Positions 1 to 5,672 of a stretch of DNA of 16,554 nt are shown one piece after another; position 1 is the first letter of the stretch, and every line of letters begins with the position of its first letter. The notes under the pieces were generated by a model that worked only from the letters and a program-made list of their open reading frames with translations, did not search any database and was not told the origin of the DNA. The position numbers were made by a program, and so were the translations under genes. This stretch comes from an uncultured Oscillospiraceae bacterium (GTDB lineage: Bacteria; Bacillota; Clostridia; Oscillospirales; Ruminococcaceae), in assembly GCA_900555435.1 (NCBI GenBank), contig USLH01000043.1, positions 1 through 16,554 on the forward strand, in the 5' to 3' direction.

Positions 1-110
1 GGTGTGTCGTGACTTCATTCTACCAGAGCCTGCAAGCTATGTCTTCTTTTATGCTCTTTTCAATTTGCGCAACTTATTGTACCTTATCTCAAAACAATTG
101 AATAGAATAC

Positions 111-154
111 AAAAAATCCGATAAACAGTAATTCTTTTATGTTCATCGGATTTT
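111..154 (-). terminator. Rho-independent terminator of the SPFH operon
   Basis: Perfect inverted repeat: AAAATCCGAT at 113-122 pairs with ATCGGATTTT at 145-154 across a 22-base loop. Read on the minus strand the stem is followed by a run of T (the A run at 111-116). It lies just after the stop of the small minus-strand gene at 173, so it would end the transcript that starts near 3630. The loop is long for a terminator, which lowers confidence a little. I see nothing identifiable in 1-110. Confidence 0.6.
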
Positions 155-172
155 ACTTTGAATTGTTATGTT

Positions 173-418
173 TTAAAGCTTTTCAACTTTGTAAATAGTA
201 TACCCAGCATTTCTTGCGATTCTTATAAATGCTTCAAATCTTTCGCTTGTTACACTTTCGGAAGAAAAGGTTTGAATTGCCCTATTTTCTTTCGCATTCG
301 GATCGGCTTTGATTTTATTAATCAGGTGTTTCCTGTAAGTTATTACCTCGCTAAAGCGGTCATTGTTATGCTGAAAAATGTATTGCTCATTTGGGGCATT
401 CTCGTTTTCGATAAGCAT
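173..418 (-). CDS. Small hypothetical protein (81 aa)
   Basis: Start chosen at the ATG at 418-416, because a clear GAGGAGA ribosome site lies 6 bases upstream; the longer frame beginning with TTG at 433 would place that site inside the gene. The product is hydrophilic and mixed-charge, with no signal peptide, no membrane segment and no cysteines. It is the last gene of the minus-strand group led by the SPFH gene. No convincing terminator lies in the 53 bases after the preceding gene (stop at 472), and a terminator follows at 111-154, so it is probably cotranscribed. I do not recognise the family. AT-rich, like its neighbours. Confidence 0.6.
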   Translation of the reverse strand: MLIENENAPNEQYIFQHNNDRFSEVITYRKHLINKIKADPNAKENRAIQTFSSESVTSERFEAFIRIARNAGYTIYKVEKL

Positions 419-471
419 TATTATTCTCCTCAACTGATGAATTTTTTTATTTTATCTAAGCGTAATTGATA

Positions 472-1674
472 CTATTTCATTCTTGTATATGTGTCTGGTC
501 CTACTATTAATTTATTTCCTTCAATAGAAAAAGTGTAAGTTTCACTTACAGGATTAACTCCACCAAAATTTATAGTAATTTTGTTTCCAGAAATACTATA
601 AGTCTCTATAGAGTCGCCGCTTTGTCCTGTAATAATACATTTTCCATCATCTGTGAATGTAACCTGAGAAGAAGGATTTTCTACCCATTGCCAAGTGCCA
701 ACTATAGTATCTTTACTACCAGTTAATCTGCTAAAAGCTACTATTAGTACAATAATAGCTACCAAAAATAGACATAATATACCCACTTTTTTCTTTGTCC
801 ATTTACCTTTAGTAGTGACAGGATGATCTGAATTTTGATCTGAATTTTGATCTGAATTTTGATCTGATGCGGAATTTCTTTGAGTATTTGCATTGATTAA
901 CGGCACATAACTTGGGTCTAATGCTTTTATTCTTTTTTCTGCAGCTATTAACTCGTTTGAGTGAAATTGTAATGTTATATTGATAAATTCTTTGCCTATA
1001 GTATCGAGCAATAAATAGTTTTTAACATATAATTTCAAATAGGAAATCACTACTTGTGTCGAATTTTCGGCAAAATATTTTTCTAAAAGGTCGGCCATAT
1101 TTTTTTGAAGCTCGGCAATAGCAAACGTTCGATCTTTAAGGTCTGAAATAGAGCTATCTAATTGTGAAAATTTTCTATAGTGAGATTTTGCCCAATAGAC
1201 ATAGGACTCACAAAGAGTATCAATATTTTCAATTATTTCTTTTGCAAGATTCCATTTTTCGTCTACTGTTTTGTCACTCTTGTCAATCAAGTCGAATACA
1301 CTATCTAACGAATTAGCAAGGCGAATCACTGAATTTTCCATATTTTGCAAATTGGTTTGTCTGGCTTTAAAGTAATTAAAATAAAATAATGCTTCCCAAT
1401 CATTTGGATTTTCAAATGTAATCATTTCGTAGTATTTTGACGCTAATTCTGCATTATTATCGTCCTTTGCTCGTCTCGCCATTATGTAAAGATTTTTTAC
1501 TTTATCTGACACATCAACCTTTACTGTGCTACCTGATACATCAACTGTTCCTTCTACCATCATTTTTTTGGCTTCTTCAACTGAATATTTGCAGCCACAA
1601 GATTGACAAACAAATACTCCGTCCTGTTTAATTAAATCTGTGCTACCACACATTTCACAAGTGAGTTGTTTCAT
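472..1674 (-). CDS. Zinc-ribbon, single-span membrane protein with extracytoplasmic beta domain (YdjG-like architecture)
   Basis: A 400-residue protein. The N-terminus is a zinc ribbon with ligands C6, C9, C23 and C26. Residues about 60-265 are helical and TPR-like, with no enzyme motif. Residues about 270-283 are a low-complexity linker of SDQN repeats. A positively charged stretch then precedes one membrane helix at about 297-316. The last 80 residues (starting GTWQW) look like a small lipocalin-like or DUF5640-type beta domain, predicted outside the membrane. The order zinc ribbon, helical region, membrane helix, outside domain matches proteins found beside SPFH genes in Firmicutes, including YdjG of the Bacillus pspA-ydjGHI operon. 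That match is by architecture only. A CGGAGGAT ribosome site lies just before ATG 1674, 15 bases after the upstream gene. Probable role: membrane anchor or stress sensor; not proven. Confidence 0.75.
   Translation of the reverse strand: MKQLTCEMCGSTDLIKQDGVFVCQSCGCKYSVEEAKKMMVEGTVDVSGSTVKVDVSDKVKNLYIMARRAKDDNNAELASKYYEMITFENPNDWEALFYFNYFKARQTNLQNMENSVIRLANSLDSVFDLIDKSDKTVDEKWNLAKEIIENIDTLCESYVYWAKSHYRKFSQLDSSISDLKDRTFAIAELQKNMADLLEKYFAENSTQVVISYLKLYVKNYLLLDTIGKEFINITLQFHSNELIAAEKRIKALDPSYVPLINANTQRNSASDQNSDQNSDQNSDHPVTTKGKWTKKKVGILCLFLVAIIVLIVAFSRLTGSKDTIVGTWQWVENPSSQVTFTDDGKCIITGQSGDSIETYSISGNKITINFGGVNPVSETYTFSIEGNKLIVGPDTYTRMK
825..868. repeat. 12-bp tandem repeat in coding sequence
   Basis: The unit GATCTGAATTTT occurs three times perfectly (825-836, 837-848, 849-860), followed by a partial unit. 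On the coding (minus) strand it encodes repeated SDQN in the linker before the membrane helix. Because 12 is a multiple of 3, copy changes by slippage would lengthen or shorten the linker without breaking the frame. Confidence 0.9.
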
Positions 1675-1689
1675 TTTTTATCCTCCGAA

Positions 1690-2358
1690 TCATTTCAATA
1701 TTTTTGCTTTCCGATTCCGCTCGGCTAAAAGCAAATCAAGTTCCGCAATGATTTCCGGCTTATAATCAGCTGTTCTGAGTGCCGTCACTTTTTCCCGGAT
1801 TCTTGCTTCCAAATCAGCAAGTGCGATGTTGCTCATCGGATCGCTATAACGGATTTTCTCGGCAAGCCTTGTGAGCGATGTTTTTATTTCAGGATTTTGC
1901 TCCTGCTCTGCCAGCATTTCAACGTCAGCTTGAAGTTCTCGAATATAGAATACTTTTTGATTTACCTTTTCTTCTACACGATTGATTTCACCTCTTGCAA
2001 CATCGGCACTGATCAGGGAGATTGCGGAGATTCCTAAAATCAAAGCACACGCTATCACAACTATCCAAGACGGAATTAGAGGAAAAAACATAAAGACTGC
2101 AAATACAATTAGTTGTAAAACAAGATAAACAATACCCACATAAACAATCGGGACACCGAGAAACTTACTTTTTAATGTTTCGGCTACTTTGAAAGCTGCG
2201 TTCCAAATTCCTATCTGTAAAGCAAAGGCAACAACCGTGAACGCATAGGCAATCCAAAAGGTTATTATTTTGTCCGTGGGCACAGCAAAGGCTATGACAT
2301 TAAAAAGGATAAAAACGATACCCAAAACAGCATAAGCTAATTTTGTATTTTTCTTCAT
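1690..2358 (-). CDS. Four-helix membrane protein with cytoplasmic helical tail (YdjH-like position)
   Basis: A 222-residue protein. Hydrophobic segments at about 7-26, 32-52, 68-91 and 96-117 predict four membrane helices; the N-terminus (MKKNTK) is positively charged and so probably inside. Residues about 120-222 are a highly charged helical, likely coiled-coil, tail. No catalytic motif is visible. It starts 3 bases after the SPFH stop, with a GGAGGGG ribosome site inside the end of that gene, so the two are translationally linked. Such proteins often accompany SPFH and zinc-ribbon genes in Clostridia and Bacilli. Likely role: membrane partner that places the SPFH protein at the membrane, by analogy to Bacillus YdjGH/YdjI; inferred from context. 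Confidence 0.75.
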   Translation of the reverse strand: MKKNTKLAYAVLGIVFILFNVIAFAVPTDKIITFWIAYAFTVVAFALQIGIWNAAFKVAETLKSKFLGVPIVYVGIVYLVLQLIVFAVFMFFPLIPSWIVVIACALILGISAISLISADVARGEINRVEEKVNQKVFYIRELQADVEMLAEQEQNPEIKTSLTRLAEKIRYSDPMSNIALADLEARIREKVTALRTADYKPEIIAELDLLLAERNRKAKILK

Positions 2359-2361
2359 CTT

Positions 2362-3549
2362 TTACCCCTCCCTTTTTGCTCCGCACTTTGGGCAGAATTT
2401 CCCGGGACGTTCAAACTTATATCCACAGTTTTTACAAGTGTCTCCATTTGCAATGGGTGTTCCACACTCATCGCAGAATGCCGCACCGGGCGTTAATGCA
2501 GCGCCGCAGTTTTCACAAAATCCGCCGCCGACCTGTTGTGCAGCTGTTTGTTGCTGTGGATTCATTGCTGCATTCAGGGTGTCGTTCATCATACCACCGA
2601 CCATGCCGCCCACAGCGCCTCCAACGCCTGCCATTGTGCCAAATCCTATGCCCATATTGGTAAATTCACCAACCGCTTCATTTTGCGCAACTTTTTCTGC
2701 TACATCAAAGCCTCGCTCCTGTTGGTATGTATATCCTTCCTGCGCACGCTTGGTTGCCTGTGCCTGCGAATCAATGACAGTTTTTTGCGCTTCTGTTTGT
2801 GCATAAATAATGTCTGTCTGCTGACGAAGCTTTGCTTCTGCAATATCGGCATATTGGCGGAAATGAAGTTCCTTGAATTTCTCATACTGCGGATCACCGT
2901 CGGGCTTTACGATTGTTGTTACAAAGAAGCGGTTAAGAGTAATTCCGTATTCGTCAAAATCTCCGTACAAACGATCTTGGAGAGCTTTAGAGAATTGTTC
3001 CAAGTTTTCATCAATTTCAAAGATATTGATGGCGCTTGCTTTCATTTCCTGTGCAATATAGGTTTTTACTCTGGTCATCAAGAAAGCTCGAAAGAAAGTG
3101 ACAAGCTGGTTCCTCTCCAGTACCCGTTCAGTACCTACAAGCTTTACAAGCAATTTTCTGGAATCATTGACGCTTAACGCCATTTCACCGGAAGCACCGA
3201 TAGACAATGGGAATTTATATGTAGGCTCTATGTATTGTACCTTGCTGTCTGTACCCCATTTAATCGCCATTTGCTCGGTTTTGTTTATAAAATAGACCTC
3301 GCAATGAAAAGGAGTTTTTCCATCGGTCGGAATATTGGCGAATTTTCTAAGTAATGGAATGTTTTGTGTTTCGAGCGTATAACGACCTGCACCAAACAAA
3401 TCAAGTGCCTGACCGTTCATAAAGAAGATTGCTTCCTGACTTTCGTGAACAATCAATTGTGTAGTGGTGTTAAAATCTTCGCATGGATGTTTCCATATAA
3501 AAGTGCTGTTATCGCCCTCATATTTAATTATTTCAGCGATTTGTGCCAT
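2362..3549 (-). CDS. SPFH (band-7/flotillin-like) domain protein with C-terminal double zinc ribbon, YdjI-type
   Basis: A 395-residue protein. Residues about 25-250 form an SPFH domain of the virion-core/YdjI subgroup, with no N-terminal membrane helix, so it is probably a peripheral membrane scaffold. Residues about 215-290 are an Ala/Gln-rich coiled coil. A Gly/Met-rich linker (about 300-335) follows. The C-terminus carries four CxxC pairs (FCENCG, FCDECG, TCKNCG, FCPKCG), that is two zinc ribbons. The start is ATG 3549 with a full AGGAGG ribosome site 7 bases upstream. It is the first gene of a minus-strand operon with a good promoter at 3630-3658. In Bacillus subtilis the similar YdjI acts with PspA and YdjGH in the membrane-stress response; that role is inferred here. 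No pspA lies in the window. Confidence 0.85.
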   Translation of the reverse strand: MAQIAEIIKYEGDNSTFIWKHPCEDFNTTTQLIVHESQEAIFFMNGQALDLFGAGRYTLETQNIPLLRKFANIPTDGKTPFHCEVYFINKTEQMAIKWGTDSKVQYIEPTYKFPLSIGASGEMALSVNDSRKLLVKLVGTERVLERNQLVTFFRAFLMTRVKTYIAQEMKASAINIFEIDENLEQFSKALQDRLYGDFDEYGITLNRFFVTTIVKPDGDPQYEKFKELHFRQYADIAEAKLRQQTDIIYAQTEAQKTVIDSQAQATKRAQEGYTYQQERGFDVAEKVAQNEAVGEFTNMGIGFGTMAGVGGAVGGMVGGMMNDTLNAAMNPQQQTAAQQVGGGFCENCGAALTPGAAFCDECGTPIANGDTCKNCGYKFERPGKFCPKCGAKREG

Positions 3550-3629
3550 TTTTCATCCTCCTATTGATCTACAAAAGCAACACAATGAAGTTTATGTTGT
3601 AAGCTTTATAAATGGATATACCTATATTT

Positions 3630-3658
3630 ATTTTAGCATACAACAGCACGAAAAGCAA
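3630..3658 (-). promoter_or_regulatory. Sigma-A promoter of the SPFH operon
   Basis: On the minus strand, -35 TTGCTT (3653-3658) and -10 TAAAAT (3630-3635) are separated by 17 bp. TGC just before the -10 makes it an extended -10. It leaves a leader of about 75 bases before ATG 3549. It does not look like the sigma-W promoter (TGAAAC/CGTA) of the Bacillus psp-type operon. Confidence 0.55.
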
Positions 3659-3686
3659 TAATTTCAGATGAGAAAAGTATGATTTA

Positions 3687-3887
3687 TCAGGAATTTGTCG
3701 AAATTTTCACAACACAAATAAGCCTTGGGCGTTTTCTTTTTTGGAAAACACATAAGGCTTGATCTTTTGCGCCTAATTTTAGAACGGCAATTCTATTATC
3801 GACGCCCTTATAGCTATTCCAGCGTCCATACAGCATCCGCAAGCAAATTCCGAGCTGCCGATCGCTGGCTGCCAAAAAGTATTTCAT
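3687..3887 (-). CDS. Possible small basic protein (66 aa)
   Basis: An open frame from ATG 3887 with AAGGAGG 7 bases upstream. The protein is basic, with a mid-section rich in Arg, Leu and Gly (LGICLRMLYGRWNS); no family is recognised. Two doubts: the ribosome site is the 3' arm of a perfect CCTCCT/AGGAGG hairpin (3895-3914), and the last third of the frame overlaps a large imperfect hairpin (3720-3760). That second hairpin could instead be the end of the toxin/immunity transcript. It follows the candidate immunity gene by 44 bases. It may be a gene remnant. Confidence 0.3.
   Translation of the reverse strand: MKYFLAASDRQLGICLRMLYGRWNSYKGVDNRIAVLKLGAKDQALCVFQKRKRPRLICVVKISTNS
3720..3760 (-). 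other. Large hairpin, possible weak terminator
   Basis: AAGCCTT (3720-3726) pairs with AAGGCTT (3754-3760), and GTTTTC (3731-3736) pairs with GAAAAC (3744-3749), with a 4-base internal loop on each side. Read on the minus strand the sequence after it is T-rich but not a clean T run. It could terminate the minus-strand transcript from the toxin/immunity remnant. Confidence 0.35.
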
Positions 3888-3931
3888 AGCATTGCCTCCT
3901 TTCATAATAGGAGGTGCGTTTTTAGCGGCTC

Positions 3932-4162
3932 TTAAAAGAACAGATTTGTGATATTGTTCCAAATATCTTCCAATGACTTTCCATCGAAGAAGTTTAAACT
4001 TATGACCTCATCAACAGAGGTGAGATTTATTTCGTTGTCGCCATACCATAAGGCATATAAATCTTTGGCTAATGGATCAATTCCACATGAATGTCCGTTA
4101 TAGTCAAAAGTAACATGACCAACCAAACTACGAAGATGTTTCTTAAGTTCATAAATACTCAT
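3932..4162 (-). CDS. Candidate immunity protein for the upstream toxin tip (76 aa)
   Basis: A small, acidic, cytoplasmic-type protein with no signal peptide or membrane helix. Aromatic and acidic residues are frequent (WYGDNE, FFDGKSLEDIW). Its ATG (4162-4160) overlaps the TGA of the preceding frame by 4 bases (ATGA), so the two would be translated together. In polymorphic toxin systems the gene directly after the toxin tip normally encodes its immunity protein, and the size and acidity fit. I recognise no named immunity family with certainty, so the function rests on context. It appears intact. Confidence 0.55.
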   Translation of the reverse strand: MSIYELKKHLRSLVGHVTFDYNGHSCGIDPLAKDLYALWYGDNEINLTSVDEVISLNFFDGKSLEDIWNNITNLFF

Positions 4163-4740
4163 AATATATCACTATTCTCCTTTCGTTCTTTTTCCGTTAA
4201 TTCTCGACTTGGCCGACCAGTCAAGTCACCGTTTTCATTGTAAGTATAATCATGTGCGTGCTCTCCATGCTTTCCATAATTATGTTGTTTCGGTCGACCG
4301 TGATCGTGATTGGTGATTTGTTTGGTTTGTCTTCCTGATTCATCATAATAATTTCGATCAATTCCACCTTTTGCGTTTGTTACCTGAGTTATTCCATAGC
4401 GGAGCAGTTTTTGTTTTAGCTCCTTTACAATAAACACCGTTCTTGTTTTACCTTTAAGAGATACCACCGCTTCGCCGCATTTTACCGCTTCCACCGTAAT
4501 ATATTGCAGTTCGCTGACACGGATACCCGTGCCGCATATTGTTTGAATTAGCAAATTAAGGCGTTCGTTGCCTTTCTGCTTTGCGGTGTTTATAAGGCGA
4601 ACATACTCTGCCTTTGTCAGCTCCGTTTCTTCGGGACAGTATATCTGACGTTGGAGTTTAATGGACTTCACTTTTAAGTCCACCCAACCCAAGAAAGCAA
4701 ACAGGCTATTGAGCGATGCCAGCATCGAATTGATATGCAA
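4159..4740 (-). pseudogene. Chimeric remnant: internal piece of a tyrosine recombinase fused in frame to a polymorphic-toxin C-terminal domain
   Basis: The frame spans 193 codons with two unrelated parts. Residues about 3-115 are from an XerC/D-like integrase: the end of the SAM-like core-binding domain (INSMLASLNSLFAFLGW), then the start of the catalytic domain including the first catalytic Arg in GTGIRVSEL (R74). The later catalytic Lys, HxxR, His and Tyr are missing. From about residue 116 (near 4395) the sequence switches to a His-rich domain ending RELTEKERKENSDIL. Its core (KHGEHAHDY) resembles polymorphic-toxin tip domains, perhaps the type-24 class; that name is from memory. The 5' end is cut off by the serine recombinase fragment. 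The first codon is a TTG with no ribosome site, so expression is doubtful. The integrase activity is certainly lost. Confidence 0.65.
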
Positions 4741-5559
4741 GAGCCGATTATATCCGAGAAGGATTGGTTAAAGGTGCAGGAGCTTCGAAAAAACAAACGC
4801 CGCCCTACCAAGACGGGACGGGCAAGTCTATTTTCGGGATTGGTGTTCTGTCCCGATTGCGGTGCTAAACTTCATTTTTGTGCTTCAAAGAGTTTACGCC
4901 GTGACCAAGAGTTCTTTCGCTGTGCCAATTATAAAGATGGCAGAGGAACTTGCAAAATCCATTATATCCGTGACGTTGTGCTTAAGGATATAGTGAAGGA
5001 AGCAATAAGTGGACTTGCCGATTTTGTAAAAGACCAAGAGCCATTGTTCCGTTATATGTTAGCCAAGAACAAAAACGCTAAGGAAAAAGCGGAATATGAA
5101 CAGATGAAGGTAGCGGTAGAGCGTAACGAAAAGCGTATCAAAAATATTGACCGCTTAATCAAGAGTCTGTATGAGGACAGGGTTATCGGTGGTATGGAGG
5201 AAGAACGCTACACGGCAATGCTTTCGGATTACACACGAGAGCAAAGAGAGCTAATTGCTTCCGTTGCAGAAATGAAGGAAGAATTGGCAAAGGATGAGCA
5301 GAAGGTTATTGACCTACGCCTTTTAGTTCGCAGTCTTAGAGAATACACAGATATGCGAGAGCTTACGCCAACCTTAGTCAATTCAATTATCGACCGTATT
5401 GAAGTTCATAATAATGATAAATCAAGCGGTCATTGCTATGTGAAGGTAGATATTTACTTCACAGCAGTAGGTATGATTACACTGCCCGATGCAGAGCAAA
5501 TGCGAGCATTGAAAGAAGAAATGGACAAAAATCCTCAAAAATGCCGCATTGTTGCCTAA
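4735..5559 (+). pseudogene. 3' part of a large serine recombinase (catalytic domain missing)
   Basis: 274 codons matching the C-terminal portion of Tn4451/TnpX-type large serine recombinases. The sequence opens in the conserved EPIIS..DW..VQELR segment. It continues with the recombinase zinc ribbon (C39, C42, C63, C73), a long coiled coil (about 115-195), and a C-terminal DUF4368-like region (about 200-265). Full-length relatives have roughly 500-560 residues. The N-terminal resolvase domain with the catalytic Ser and most of the DNA-binding domain are gone, so it cannot recombine DNA. The ATG at 4735 is not preceded by a ribosome site, so this is a truncation and not a start. It meets the tyrosine recombinase piece head to head with no gap. 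Confidence 0.85.
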
Positions 5560-5570
5560 TAACGAGGAAA

Positions 5571-5598
5571 CGGTGCAACCCCTCACGGGGTTACACCG
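5571..5598. terminator. Strong 12-bp hairpin after the recombinase remnant
   Basis: CGGTGCAACCCC (5571-5582) pairs with GGGGTTACACCG (5587-5598) with one mismatch and a TCAC tetraloop. It lies 11 bases after the serine recombinase stop and about 75 bases beyond the stop of the minus-strand rhamnosidase gene. Neither side has a clean T run; the minus-strand side (TTTCCTCGTT) is closer. It could be a bidirectional terminator or a leftover end structure of the mobile element. The rest of 5560-5672 shows nothing else I can name. Confidence 0.4.
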
Positions 5599-5672
5599 TA
5601 CCTACATTCAGATTACTGCCTTATGGGACTGTCCCGAATGCGGAAGGCTCTTTTTTAATTTTGACTTTCGAT

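Noticed and set aside
1..110. End of an upstream gene or mobile-element terminus at the left edge
   Set aside because: Short frames only and no recognisable motif; too little sequence to support a call.
158..469. Plus-strand open frame near the left end (103 codons)
   Set aside because: Antisense to the small minus-strand gene, which has a clear ribosome site and terminator. The plus frame has neither.
825..868. Possible CRISPR-like array
   Set aside because: Units are 12 bp with no spacers and lie within a coding sequence.
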